A stretch of DNA of 64,000 bases from Paenarthrobacter nitroguajacolicus JCM 14115. Lineage in GTDB: Bacteria > Actinomycetota > Actinomycetes > Actinomycetales > Micrococcaceae. Every line of letters begins with the position of its first letter. The stretch's first letter is position 1. The position numbers were made by a program, and so were the translations under genes. Positions 52,634 through 62,548 of this stretch are shown piece after piece. The notes beneath the pieces were generated by a model. The model searched no databases, was not told the DNA's origin, and saw only the letters and a list, made by a program, of their open reading frames with translations. Location of the stretch: contig BBFS01000004.1 in assembly GCA_001313365.1 (NCBI GenBank), forward strand, positions 1 to 64,000, given 5' to 3'.

Positions 52634-54095
52634 CTACGCCAACGGCTTATTTTCGACCTTGTGGCGCGGGCTGTCCGGATTCATGAGGGAGTGCCTGCGG
52701 CCGTAGGCGAAGTAGATGATCAGGCCGATGACCAGCCATGCCCCCCCGAACCGCACCCAGGTTTCCCAGTGGAGCTGGAACATCAGGAACGCCGATGCCA
52801 GGACACCGAACGCGGGGGACCACCGGCATGAACGGCAAACGGAACGTGCGCGGAGCGTTGGGCTTGGTGTACCGGAAGACGATCACGGAAATGCAAACCA
52901 CCACAAAGGCTGCCAGGATGCCGATGTTCGTGAGGTCGGCAACTTCCTTGATGGGGGGGAAGACACCAGCGAGGAACGCCGAGGCAACACCTGCGATCCA
53001 CGTGACGCGCTGCGGAGTGCCGTGCCGGTCAGTCTTGGCGAACCAACCGGGGAGAAGGCCGTCACGGCTCATGGAGAACCACACTCGGGTGACGCCCAGC
53101 AGGAAGGTGAGCATAACGGTGAGGATGGACAGGACCGCGAACACCGAAATGATGGTGGCGATGACCGGCAGGCCGACGCCTTGGAACGCCGATGCGAAGC
53201 CGGCCGTGGGATCAATGTCCTTGTAGTTCTGCATGCCCGTGAGCACAAGTGTCGCGGCAACGTAGAGCAGCATGGCCACGATGAGCGAGAGGATGATGGC
53301 CTTGGCATGTGCTTCTTGCCGTCCTTGGCCTCTTCTGCGGCGGTGCTCATGGCGTCATAGCCGAAGACGGCGAAGAAGACGGTGGCGGCACCGGCCAGGA
53401 CCGGGCCGAAGCCACTGGGCATGAACGGGTTGTAGTTCTCGGTGTTGATGTAGAAAATACCCAGGCCGATGATGAACAGGATCAGGATGACCTTGATGGC
53501 AACGGCTACCAGTTCAAACCGGCCGAATGCCTTGGTGCCCCCGGCTCAGGATCCAAGTGACCAGGAGGCAGACGAGGATGGCCGGCAGGTTGATGATGCC
53601 GCCTTTGCCCTCATCAGCGGTGGACGTCATCCACGTGGCATGTGGATTCCGATGCCGGACAGGAAGGCGTCGAAGTAACCGGAAATCCCGATGGCCACCA
53701 CAGCCACGATGGCGATGTACTCAAGGAGGAGATCCCAGCCGATGAACCAGCCGATGATCTCTCCCAAGGCTACGTAGCCGTAGGTATAGGCCGATCCCGC
53801 ACGGGGGGGATCATGCCGGCGAATTCGGCGTAGGACAATGCTGCTGCACCGGAGGCGAGGCCGGCGATGAGGAACGAGAAGAGCACGGCAGGGCCGACGC
53901 CCGGGTTGCTCTCGCTGCCATGGGCTACGAGCCCGGCCAACGAGAAGATGCCGACGCCGATAATTCCGCCGACGCCGATGGCTGTCAGTTGCCAGAGGCC
54001 AAGACTCTTAAAAAGTCCGCTGTGTTTGTTCTCTTCCTCAATATCGTCGATGGCTTGCGCCTCAGGACGGACTTGGAAGCCGTCATTTGGTTCAT
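52634..54095 (-). CDS. APC-superfamily amino acid permease
   Basis: The start MNQMTASKSV leads, after one lost base near 54060, to AQAIDDIEEENKHSGLFKSL and LGLWQLTAIGVGGIIGVGIF. Further blocks are YAEFAGMIPRAGSAYTYGYV, LGEIIGWFIGWDLLLEYIAI and VFFAVFGYDAMSTAAEEAKD, with PVIATIISVFAVLSILTVML, RVWFSMSRDGLLPGWFAKTD and TNIGILAAFVVVCISVIVFR. The C-terminus is KVENKPLA. About 480 residues with 12 predicted helices. The GVGGIIGVGIF and AEEAKDG motifs match the cationic amino-acid transporter branch. Breaks lie near 53810, 53640, 53540, 53310 and 52820. Confidence 0.9.
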
Positions 54096-54237
54096 GGGGG
54101 TACTCCTGCCGGTAGGCGTGGAACGGTGATGAGCTCGCAGTACATTATGCGAGCCGAATCACATTAGATAAAGCGACTTCTTCTGAGGGGGTATCGGTTA
54201 CTTCCATTAATCAATTGGGTTGTGGCCGAATCCGGGC

Positions 54238-54267
54238 ATAAAAAAAGCAGCTCCGAAGAGCTGCTTT
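54238..54267 (-). terminator. Intrinsic terminator of the tRNA operon
   Basis: On the minus strand GCAGCTC-TTCG-GAGCTGC forms a tight stem with a TTCG tetraloop and is followed by a run of T. It lies just after the last tRNA-Gly gene and ends the minus-strand tRNA operon. Confidence 0.88.
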
Positions 54268-54273
54268 CCTATT

Positions 54274-54349
<76 letters not shown>

Positions 54350-54406
54350 GCATGTTGCCTGCCGGGCTGGTGCCTGGCGTTCAACAACAAACAAGTTGCC
54401 TTGTTC

Positions 54407-54481
54407 TGGTGGGCGATACTGGGATCGAACCAGTGACCTCTTCCGTGTCAGGGAAGCGCGCTACCGCTGCGCCAATCGCCC
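54407..54481 (-). tRNA. tRNA-Val (anticodon GAC), copy 1
   Basis: GGGCGAT/ATCGCCC forms the acceptor stem with discriminator A and encoded CCA. The anticodon stem-loop CTTCC-CTGACAC-GGAAG gives GAC. The T arm is ACTGGTTCGATCCCAGT. Confidence 0.95.
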
Positions 54482-54504
54482 GTTACCGGGTCCTTCAAAA
54501 GGAG

Positions 54505-54577
<73 letters not shown>

Positions 54578-54633
54578 ACATGTTGCCTGCCGGCTGATGC
54601 CTGGCGTTCAACAACAAACAAGTTGCCTTGTTC

Positions 54634-54708
54634 TGGTGGGCGATACTGGGATCGAACCAGTGACCTCTTCCGTGTCAGGGAAGCGCGCTACCGCTGCGCC
54701 AATCGCCC
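54634..54708 (-). tRNA. tRNA-Val (anticodon GAC), copy 2
   Basis: This gene matches copy 1 base for base, with encoded CCA, and is the Val member of the second duplicated unit. Acceptor GGGCGAT/ATCGCCC, anticodon GAC. Confidence 0.95.
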
Positions 54709-54747
54709 ATGCATCCAGCCAACAGCTGGAAGACATGGTTTTCACCG

Positions 54748-54818
54748 AGGTGGGTACGGGATTCGAACCCGTGTATACGGCTTTGCAGGCCGCTGCCTCG
54801 CCTCTCGGCCAACCCACC
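54748..54818 (-). tRNA. tRNA-Cys (anticodon GCA)
   Basis: Acceptor GGTGGGT/ACCCACC, anticodon loop CTGCAAA between GGC and GCC giving GCA, and T arm ACGGGTTCGAATCCCGT. The discriminator is T and no CCA is encoded. Confidence 0.94.
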
Positions 54819-54864
54819 GTGTAAGCAGGATTCCGAGGAATTCTTGCCTTGACAGTGCCTTGCG

Positions 54865-54937
<73 letters not shown>

Positions 54938-55187
54938 AGTGTCGTTTCGGCGGGCAGCCCTGCAGGCATTCCGTCGCTTTCCGACGAGTAAAAACTCTAT
55001 AGGAGGTTCCTGCAAACTCCAAATCGGTAGCCTGCTTTTGATCGAGGAGCCCGCTGGATCCTTGTATTTACGCGGATTTCCGTAAGTTTCATGGCTGTAA
55101 TTCCACTCTTGTAGTTCTAAGTGAGGCCGGGGGGGTCATGATCCGTTTTGCATTCCGGCACTGGTCCGTTAGTGTTTTCTATGCACC

Positions 55188-55262
55188 GGGCGATTGGCGC
55201 AGTGGTAGCGCGCTTCGTTCACACCGAAGAGGTCACTGGTTCGAACCCAGTATCGCCCACCA
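55188..55262 (+). tRNA. tRNA-Val (anticodon CAC)
   Basis: On the plus strand GGGCGAT/ATCGCCC is the acceptor, CTTCG-TTCACAC-CGAAG the anticodon arm giving CAC, and CCA is encoded. Most of the body outside the anticodon arm equals the GAC isoacceptors nearby, which suggests a common origin. Confidence 0.95.
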
Positions 55263-55278
55263 CCTGTATGCAAATGGT

Positions 55279-55324
55279 TAAACCCCGTTTGCTGATTGAG
55301 TCAGTCCGGACGGGGGGGTTTTTC
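55279..55324 (+). terminator. Intrinsic terminator after tRNA-Val(CAC)
   Basis: AAACCCCGT pairs with ACGGGG(GGG)TTT across about 20 bases and ends in a T-run. It lies directly after the tRNA. The right arm holds one of the inflated seven-G runs. Confidence 0.75.
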
Positions 55325-55395
55325 TTTGCAGCAGGCTTGTTTGGCGGATTGCAGGTTTCTGCGTCACGAACTATGTGGACGCGACACATATCAGC

Positions 55396-55593
55396 ATGCG
55401 CGAACAAGAAGACCCGGAGTTGCCTGCGGCCAGGGCCGCGGCCAAGGCCACGGCCTCCACGGAACCTGCCACGCCCTTCGCGGATCTCGCGCTGACTGCC
55501 CCCCCGATCCTTGCAGGCAAGCTAGCCAGGCTGCCCCCCCCTGAGCAACTGGCGCTGATCTTCCCGCGGATGAATTCTGTCGGCCCTCTATGA
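55396..55593 (+). CDS. Small hypothetical protein
   Basis: The frame starts MREQEDPELPAARAAAKATA and ends LARLPPPEQLALIFPRMNSV then GPL, about 65 residues. It is Ala/Pro-rich with an amphipathic C-terminal helix and no recognised family. It lies between the tRNA-Val terminator and the nuclease-like gene, 12 bases before the latter's start. Coding status is uncertain; two inflated C-runs may distort it. Confidence 0.4.
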   Translation: MREQEDPELPAARAAAKATASTEPATPFADLALTAPPILAGKLARLPPPEQLALIFPRMNSVGPL

Positions 55594-55605
55594 CACAGTC
55601 TTTGT

Positions 55606-56496
55606 ATGACTGCTCCACTGCTTGCCCACGCTACTGACTACGGCCGGATGTACGCCCGCTCCACAACTGAGCAATTTTCCGTGCCGTCGATTACTACGGT
55701 GATCGGACAACAGGCGCACGCCTTGGACGGGTGGTTCAGTTACATGGGGGGGCGAGCAGCCTGGCCGCGGATCCGGAGCTTCCTTCGATTCTCGGAAGCC
55801 CGGCGAAAATCCGTCAGGCAATCAACAAAGCTTCCAAAGCCGCGGAGGTCTACCGGGATGCGGCGGCGGCACGAGGTGACCGCGTCCACACTTACTGCGA
55901 ACAGGTAGCGTTGCGGGCTATGGGTCGTCCGCACCGGATGCAGGAATGCCGGGACGACCTCGCTGCCCATGGTGAACAGGCCTTCGCGGCGCGCTTTGAC
56001 GAATGGTGGGACCTCTACCGGGTGGAGCCACTCGCGCCCGAGATCACTGTATGGAACAAGACGGTGGGTTATGCCGGGACGTTGGACCTCGTAGCCCGGA
56101 TCAACGGCCGCATCTGCCTGATTGACTACAAAACCAAGGGAACCACCAGAGACGGAACAGTCAAGGCTTTGGATGACAAAGTGGTCATGCAACTCGCGGC
56201 CGGGATGAAGGCCGAGGAAAGCCTGGTGGATCCTGTTGCGGGTGAATGGGAGCCGTGGAAATACGGAGACAACCCCCCCATGCTGCTCGCGGTGGCCATC
56301 GGTGAGACCGAAGTCCGGCCGCAGCGGGCCAACCCTGACATCCTCAAGCACCATTGGTGGAAGTTCTGCGCCTTGCGGCGGGTATGGGAGATGTCAGCGG
56401 ACGTTGTCGCTGCGGGGGCAGCCACTGCTTCCTGTTGCTCCGCCGGTCTTTGCGTCAGCCGGGGGCGGCACCGACACCCGCCTAGTCCTCAACTAA
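55606..56496 (+). CDS. PD-(D/E)XK nuclease superfamily (RecB-like exonuclease domain) protein
   Basis: The protein of about 295 residues starts MTAPLLAHATDYGRMYARST and continues QFSVPSITTVIGQQAHALDG with the SVTTV-like head typical of these proteins. RGDRVHTYCEQVALRAMGRP gives the first conserved His. The active site is GYAGTLDLVARINGRICLID followed by YKTKG, i.e. G-x-x-D...D-x-K. WWKFCALRRVWEMSADVVAA is the late helix. Breaks near 55750 and 56415. The stand-alone RecB-nuclease fold with no helicase nearby leaves the role open; it precedes def on the same strand. Confidence 0.78.
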
Positions 56497-56556
56497 ACTG
56501 GCTTAGGCTCCGCAACAACCGGAACCTGGTTTGACGATCGTGAGGACTGACAGCAG

Positions 56557-57134
56557 ATGGCAATTTTGAGTATCCGAATCATCGGGGGGGACCCGGTGCT
56601 GCGCACCGTAGCTGACCCCGTCACCGATTTCGGTCCGGAGCTCGCCAAGCTGGTAGCTGACATGACGGAAACCATGGAGGACGTTGAGGGTGCAGGTCTC
56701 GCCGCGCCGCAGGTGGGCGTCAGCCAGCGCGTGTTTACCTATCGCATCGGGGGGGAGTGGAAGGCCACATCATCAACCCGGTCCTGGAAAACAGTGAGGA
56801 CTTCCAGCCGGACGAGGTGGAGGGTTGCCTTTCCATTCCCGGCCTGGGCTTCCCTGTGCGTCGCTTTCGGTCCACCCGGGCAACCGGCGTGGACCTGAAC
56901 GGCAATCCGGTCTCGGTGGAGGCTGAAGGCATGCTCGCACGTTGCTTCCAGCACGAGACAGATCACCTTGATGGGGTCCTGTATACCGACAGGCTGGAAG
57001 GCGACGACCGTAAGGCCGCCCTCCGCGCTATCCGGAACGCCAACTACCACGCGATTACCGAGCAAACCACGTCCAAGCGCGCCAATTCCGTCGGGTCCAG
57101 TTTTGGCGGCGGAAGCTTCGGGGCGCCCGAGTGA
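56557..57134 (+). CDS. def: Peptide deformylase
   Basis: Deformylase removes the N-formyl group from new proteins with an Fe/Zn centre. The start [20 protein letters not shown] (family IIGDPVLR, one residue gained at a seven-G run) leads to motif 1 [16 protein letters not shown]. After a break near 56755 come [17 protein letters not shown] (motif 2, metal Cys) and [18 protein letters not shown] (motif 3, HExxH). A C-terminal tail ends [12 protein letters not shown]. About 190 residues. The stop overlaps the start of fmt. Confidence 0.96.
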
Positions 57135-58056
57135 GGGTACTCTTCGCCGGAACACCGGCTGTGGCTGTGCCGTCGTTGGACGCGCTGATTAAGGCGGGCT
57201 TCGACGTCGTGGCCGTTCTAACGCGGCCGGATGCGCCCGTGGGCCGCAAACGTGTCCTGACTCCTTCGCCTGTGGCTGCACGGGCGATGGAACTCGGTAT
57301 CGAGGTCATTCGCGCGGCAAAGGTCGACGCCGACACGACGGCCGGAATCGCGGAGTTCGCTCCCGACGTCGCCGCCATTGTTGCCTACGGCGGCATCGTT
57401 CCCAAAGCTGCCTTGGGTGTCCCGAGGCACGGCTGGTCAATCTGCACTTCTCCCTGCTTCCGGCATGGCGCGGTGCTGCCCCCCGTGCAGCGTTCCATCA
57501 TCGCGGGCGACGACGTCACCGGGGGGGCCGTTACATTCCAGCTTGAAGAAGGCCTCGATACCGGGCCTGTGTTCGGGACACTGACCGAAACAGTTCGTCC
57601 GGAAGATACCGCGGGCGATCTCCTCGAGCGACTGTCCATCAGCGGCGCCGTTTTGCTGAGCCAGACCCTTTCCGCTATTGATGCGGGTCAAGCTGCTCCG
57701 CAGCCTCAAAACGGGGGGGAGATCTCCCTTGCCCCCAAACTGACTCTCGACGACGGGCGCTTGGACTGGCAGCAGCCGGCCCTTGTTTTGAACCGCCGTG
57801 CGCGCGGAGTTACTCCTGAACCCGGCGCATGGACAACCTTGGAAGGCCAACGGGTCAAACTTGAACCGGTAGCTCTCCGTCCCGAGGTCAAGGACCTTCC
57901 TCCGGGAAGCATCCGGGTGGAGGGCAAGTCGGTTCTGGTGGGTACAGGTTCCCATGCAGTTGAGCTTGGCCGGATCCAACCGGCAGGTAAGAAAATGATG
58001 TCGTCGGCCGACTGGGCCGCGGCTTGGCAACACCCGAGAGAGTGGTATTCGAATGA
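57131..58056 (+). CDS. fmt: Methionyl-tRNA formyltransferase
   Basis: Fmt formylates initiator Met-tRNA with 10-formyl-THF. The start [20 protein letters not shown] overlaps the def stop. [20 protein letters not shown] and [20 protein letters not shown] lead to the catalytic N-H-x-S-LLPxWRGAxP motif, which is interrupted by breaks near 57435 and 57465. [20 protein letters not shown] supplies the catalytic Asp. The C-terminal domain has [20 protein letters not shown] and ends ATPERVVFE once one lost C near 58015 is restored. About 308 residues. The stop overlaps rsmB (ATGA). Confidence 0.94.
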
Positions 58057-59630
58057 GCGAGTCCGGCCGCCGAGGCCCCCCCAACAACAGCGGGAGCCGG
58101 GACGGCAGCGGGGGCGGGAAACCGAGACTCGCAGGGCAACCGTGGAGCCCGTGGGGAGAGCAAGCGCAACGCCCAGGGCCGCGAGCGAAACAGGGGACCG
58201 CAGAGGGGCTTCACCAATAACGCTCCGTCGCAGCGCACCCGCCGCGCAGATCCAGCCCGATTGGTGGCTTTTGAAGTGCTCCGCGCGGTTGCTTCCGAAG
58301 ATGCCTACGCAAATCTTGTGCTTCCGGCGCGCATCCGGGAACACCGCCTCGACCGTCGGGATGCCGGATTTGCCACTGAATTGAGCTACGGGGCCTTGCG
58401 CGGGCAGGGTACCTACGATGCCATTCTTGCCCGTTGCGTGGACCGCCCCCCCCTGGAGCAACTGGATCCTGCGATTCTGGATGCCCTGCGAATCGGTGCG
58501 CACCAGCTGCTCTCCATGCGCGTTCCCGCCCATGCCGCGCTGGACCAGACCGTCGGCCTGGCACGCGCGGTTATCGGCGCCGGCCCGTCGGCCTTATCAA
58601 TGCGGTACTTCGCAAGGTCACTGTTCACAGCATGGCCGAATGGCTTGAGATCCTGCTGGATGACGAATCCGACGAAACCAAAATCGCTGCCCTGCGCCAT
58701 GCGCACCCTGAATGGATTGTCCGGGCACTACGCCAATCGTTGGTAAACCATGGCCGCCCCCAAAAACGAAATCGACGCCCTCCTGGAAGCAGATAACGCC
58801 GCGCCGGTGGTCAACTTGGTGGCCTTGCCAGGACTGGGCAACCTCGACGAAGCTTTCGACAATGGAGCCACCGCCGGTGAGCTGGTAGAAGATTCAGCTC
58901 TATCCGCTGGCGGTGACCTGGGCCGTTTCGAATCGGTCCGGCGCGGAACGACGCGTGTCCAGGACGTCGGATCACAACTTGTGGCTCGGGCTTTGGCCGG
59001 CGTCGAGCTGGGGGGGGAGCCGCCTGCACAAGGTGAACGTTGGTTGGACTTGTGCGCCGGCCCCCGGAGGTAAGGCTGCGCTCTTAGCTGCCCTGGCTAC
59101 CGCGACGGCGCAACTCTCCTGGCCAACGAGCCTGCACCGCACCGGGCCAAACTTGTTCAGCAAGCGCTCTCGGCTGTTCCTACTGAGGCCTGGACAGTGC
59201 GGACCGGTGATGGTCGTGAAGTGGGTGCAGAGCAACCCGGAGCTTTTGACCGTGTGCTCGTTGACGTACCTTGCAGTGGTCTTGGGGCCCTTCGACGTCG
59301 GCCCGAATCGCGGTGGCGCCGCTCGCCGAAGGACATTGGCGACCTGGGACGCTGCAGCGGGACTTGTTGAAGTCCGCGCTTGATGCCGTCAAGCCCGGCG
59401 GCGTGGTGGCTACGTGACGTGTTCGCCACATCCGGCCGAAACCACAGCTGTTGTTACTGACGTGCTGGCCAAGCGCGGGGGACCTTGAACTCCTCGACGC
59501 CGGACAAGCGTTGGACGATGTCAGCCTTACCGGTAGCCTCGGCGCTGGTCACGAGCTCACAGCCCAGTTGTGGCCGCACGTTCACCAGACGGATGCCATG
59601 TTCATGGCGATCATTCGTAAGAAGCCGTAG
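58053..59630 (+). CDS. rsmB: 16S rRNA m5C967 methyltransferase RsmB (with RG-rich N-terminus)
   Basis: The start MSESGRRG overlaps the fmt stop. The first 70 residues are Arg/Gly-rich ([20 protein letters not shown] is one stretch), an RNA-binding-type extension. The NusB-like domain follows ([60 protein letters not shown]). The methyltransferase part has [28 protein letters not shown] with the first Cys and [14 protein letters not shown] with the catalytic Cys. About 520 residues. Breaks lie near 58115, 58590, 58745, 59060, 59200, 59330 and 59480. Confidence 0.92.
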
Positions 59631-59689
59631 CCACCAACCTTCAGACCATCACCGAGCTTTCGACTATCACTCCATCAGAGGGGGCTGCC

Positions 59690-60362
59690 TTGTCTCAGTG
59701 CTGTATCAACCCGAGCATCCTTTCAGCGGATTTCGTCAACCTTGAGGCGGAACTCCATCGGATCAGCAATGCGGATGCCGTCCACGTGGACGTCATGGAC
59801 AATCACTTCGTACCCAACCTGACGCTCGGACTGCCGGTGGTGCAGAGAATTCAAGCGGTCAGCCCGGTTCCGCTGGACGCGCATTTGATGATTTCCGACG
59901 CCGACCGCTGGGCACCTGCCTACGCGGATGCAGGTGTTGCTTCAGTGACTTTCCATGCCGAAGCTGCCATGCGCCGGTCAAGCTGGCCCGCGAGCTACGG
60001 GCCCGCGGGTCCAAGGCAGGTATGGCCCTGCGCCCGGCAACGCCCGTGGAGCCCTACCTGGACATGCTTAGCGAGCTGGACATGTTGCTGATCATGACGG
60101 TGGAGCGGATTCGGGGGACAGTCATTCCTGGACATCACCTTGCCCAAGATCCGTCGTGCCCGGGCGGCAATCGAAGGTTCGGGCATCGGCGTTGCCATCC
60201 AGGTGGATGGCGGCATCACTGAGGAGACCATTGTTCGGGCCGCTGAGGCAGGGGGCCAACGTATTCGTTGCGGGCTCGGCAGTTTATGGGCATCAGGACC
60301 CTGCGGAAGCGATCGAACGGCTCCGCGCTGCGGGCCAGGCTGCTTCCGCGACGAAAGCCTGA
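59690..60362 (+). CDS. rpe: Ribulose-phosphate 3-epimerase
   Basis: This TIM-barrel enzyme interconverts ribulose 5-phosphate and xylulose 5-phosphate, supplying ribulose 5-phosphate for riboflavin. The start is TTG 59690 ([20 protein letters not shown]). [20 protein letters not shown] carries the metal ligands, [14 protein letters not shown] the next ligand, and VEPGFGGQ is broken near 60105. [20 protein letters not shown] closes the phosphate site. It ends [11 protein letters not shown]. About 222 residues. Other breaks lie near 59970 and 60250. It directly precedes the FMN riboswitch. Confidence 0.93.
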
Positions 60363-60383
60363 CGACCGTCACCATATGTTACG

Positions 60384-60413
60384 AAGATGGCCCGGGAATA
60401 GCCCGGACATCTT
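60384..60413 (+). terminator. Hairpin after rpe
   Basis: AAGATG...CATCTT outer arms with CCGGG/CCCGG inside form a stem after the rpe stop. There is no T-run, so it may be a weak terminator or part of the leader before the riboswitch. Confidence 0.4.
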
Positions 60414-60442
60414 GGTAGTTGTGGCAGAATAACAACACACAT

Positions 60443-60597
60443 ACGTGCTCCGGGGGGGTCGGTGTAAGTCCGAACCGGCGGTTATAGTCCGCGACCCGCG
60501 AGCCATTGGATTCCAAGAAATTGGGCATCCGGTGGCGGACGGTTGAACTGGTGAAATTCCGGTACCGACAGTTAAAGTCTGGATGGGAGAAGCACGT
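60443..60597 (+). ncRNA. FMN riboswitch (RFN element)
   Basis: The conserved RFN sequence is present from ACGTGCTC at the 5' side through GTGTAAGTCCGAACCGGCGG, GTGAAATTCCGGTACCGACA and GTTAAAGTCTGGATGGGAGA to the closing GCACGT. The first and last six bases pair (P1). It lies 93 bases before the pnuC-like start, so FMN should switch off the transporter and the rib genes behind it. The G-run near 60452 is one of the inflated ones. Confidence 0.96.
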
Positions 60598-60689
60598 ACA
60601 GTCATGCCTTGGGCGTCCCTTTTGCGAACGCCCGGCATTGCGCTGTCGTACACCCCCGGAGTCATCGCGGCTTACTGGGAAGGAACGGC

Positions 60690-61397
60690 ATGGACTTTCT
60701 GCGATGGCTCTTCGAAGCACAGATCCCCCCCGTTGGAGGATCTGCTCTTGTCTTACGCGAAGTGCTTGGAAACATCTTTGGGCTCCTCAGCGCCCTCGGC
60801 GGTATGCGCCGCAAAGTCTGGGCTTGGCCAATCGGCATCGTCGGTAACATCCTCCTGCTCACGGTCTTCCTGGGCAACGTCTTCGGCGCAGCAGCGCCAG
60901 CCACCTTGTGGGGACAAGCCGCACGCCAAATCATGTTCATCGCCGTCGCCATCTATGGCTGGTACCGGTGGCAGCAGGGTCGGCAATCAAGCACCCAAGG
61001 GCGCGCCATCGTCCCCCCCGGTTGGGCCAGCAATAAGGTCCGCATCGCCCTGATTGGTGCGATGGTGGCCGGCACGGCAGCATTGACGCCCTTGTTCGAC
61101 GCCCTTGGCTCCTACCCGCCCGTTTGGGCCGATGCTTGGACCTTCATGGGCTCCTTGCTGGCAACCTACGGTATGGCCCGCGGATGGACCGAGTTTTGGC
61201 TGATCTGGGTCGCCGTAGACATTGTGGGCGTGCCGCTCCTGTTCAGCGCTGGCTACTACGCCAGCGCGGTCATGTACCTGTTCTACGGCTTCTTCACCCT
61301 CACGGGGTTCTTCGTATGGTGGCGGGCAGAAAAGCGTGAACGCGCCGTCCGCGCTGCCAGCCCGGCAGCTGCCGTTTCTGCGGGAGCGATCCTGTGA
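60690..61397 (+). CDS. ribM: PnuC-like riboflavin transporter (RibM/PnuX)
   Basis: The protein is intact, 235 residues, starting MDFLRWLFEAQIPPVGGSAL. Helices include REVLGNIFGLLSALGGMRRK with the following VWAWPIGIVGNILLLTVFLG, FIAVAIYGWYRWQQGRQSST, TFMGSLLATYGMARGWTEFW and LIWVAVDIVGVPLLFSAGYY. The WPIGIVGNILL, IYGWYRW and FWLIWVAVD motifs define the PnuC fold. PnuC itself moves nicotinamide riboside, but an FMN riboswitch and coupled rib genes point to riboflavin uptake, as in RibM of corynebacteria. The stop overlaps ribD (GTGA). Confidence 0.87.
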   Translation: MDFLRWLFEAQIPPVGGSALVLREVLGNIFGLLSALGGMRRKVWAWPIGIVGNILLLTVFLGNVFGAAAPATLWGQAARQIMFIAVAIYGWYRWQQGRQSSTQGRAIVPPGWASNKVRIALIGAMVAGTAALTPLFDALGSYPPVWADAWTFMGSLLATYGMARGWTEFWLIWVAVDIVGVPLLFSAGYYASAVMYLFYGFFTLTGFFVWWRAEKRERAVRAASPAAAVSAGAIL

Positions 61398-62548
61398 GCT
61401 TCGCCAACACGCCTTACACCGCCGCCGAAAAAGCGGCCATGGAGGCCGCATTGACCGCGGCGCTGGCGGGTCCCCCCCGTGGAGCCAACCCGCTGGTCGG
61501 GGGGGCGGTAATCCTCAGTCCTGAGGGCGAGCAACTGGCAACTGGTTATCACCGGGGAGCCGGAACGGCCCATGCTGAAGCGGACGCGATTTCCGAAGCC
61601 CGCAAGAAGGGTATGGACACAGTCGGAACCACCATGGTTGTCACGCTGGAGCCTTGCAACCATGTGGGTCGCACCGGACCCTGCGCCCAAGCGATCATTG
61701 CCGCGGGAATCGCTAAGGTGATTTACGCCGTCGACGATCCCCATGACCCCCCCGCCGCAGGCGGTGCGCGTACGCTCACGGCCGTCGGTGTTGAGGTCAG
61801 TTCGGGGGGGCTGGAAGGCGGCAAGGCGCTGGACCTGAACCGTGACTGGTTCGACGCCGTCGCGGCCAAGCGTCCGTTCGTCACCTTGCATATCGCCCAA
61901 ACCCTGGACAGCCGCATCGCAGCGGTGGATGGCACCAGCCAGTGGATCTCCTGTCCGGAGTCGCTTGCCGACAACCATGGACTGCGCGGACTCATTGACG
62001 CGATCCTGGTGGGCACCGGGACCGTGCTGGTCGACGACCCGCGGCTCACGGCCCGAACCCCGGACGGCGAACTTTCACCTCATCAGCCAATACGAGCGGT
62101 CATGGGCCTGCGGGACGTCCCCCAAGACGCTGCGGTCCGCGGAACTGATGGGCGTTTCGTCCACCTGCCACGCGGGATCCGGCGGAAGCTTGGGCATGCT
62201 GTTCGAGCAGGGGGGGTCCGTCATCTCATGGTGGAAGGCGGCTCTTCGATTCTGAGCACGTTCCTCGCCGCAGACCTTGTGGACGAACTGATCGTCTATC
62301 TGGCTCCGACGCTGCTGGGATCCGGAACTCCGGCACTGAACGACCTCGGTATTACAACGCTGGCCGACGCCCAGCACTGGTCTTGGGACGAGGCCGGCGG
62401 TGGCGCTGTGCGCATCCTCGGCAATGACCTTCGGCTCCATCTGCGGTCCCCCCCACGAGGGGCCGCCAGCACTATCAAGAATTCGGTTCCGCAGAAGAAT
62501 TTGGCTTCACACAGTGAAGCTGCGGAATATGTCACGGGAGGACACTGA
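61394..62548 (+). CDS. ribD: Bifunctional pyrimidine deaminase/reductase RibD
   Basis: RibD deaminates and then reduces the pyrimidine intermediate of riboflavin synthesis. It starts at GTG 61394 (MSFANTPYTAAEKAAMEAAL). The deaminase domain has GAGTAHAEADAISEARKKG (zinc HAE) and VVTLEPCNHVGRTGPCAQAI (PCxH...PC). The reductase has RPFVTLHIAQTLDSRIAAVD, LRGLIDAILVGTGTVLVDDP and VRHLMVEGGSSILSTFLAAD. About 385 residues. Breaks near 62165-62200 affect the middle of the reductase domain. The stop overlaps ribE (TGATG). Confidence 0.95.
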   Translation: MSFANTPYTAAEKAAMEAALTAALAGPPRGANPLVGGAVILSPEGEQLATGYHRGAGTAHAEADAISEARKKGMDTVGTTMVVTLEPCNHVGRTGPCAQAIIAAGIAKVIYAVDDPHDPPAAGGARTLTAVGVEVSSGGLEGGKALDLNRDWFDAVAAKRPFVTLHIAQTLDSRIAAVDGTSQWISCPESLADNHGLRGLIDAILVGTGTVLVDDPRLTARTPDGELSPHQPIRAVMGLRDVPQDAAVRGTDGRFVHLPRGIRRKLGHAVRAGGVRHLMVEGGSSILSTFLAADLVDELIVYLAPTLLGSGTPALNDLGITTLADAQHWSWDEAGGGAVRILGNDLRLHLRSPPRGAASTIKNSVPQKNLASHSEAAEYVTGGH

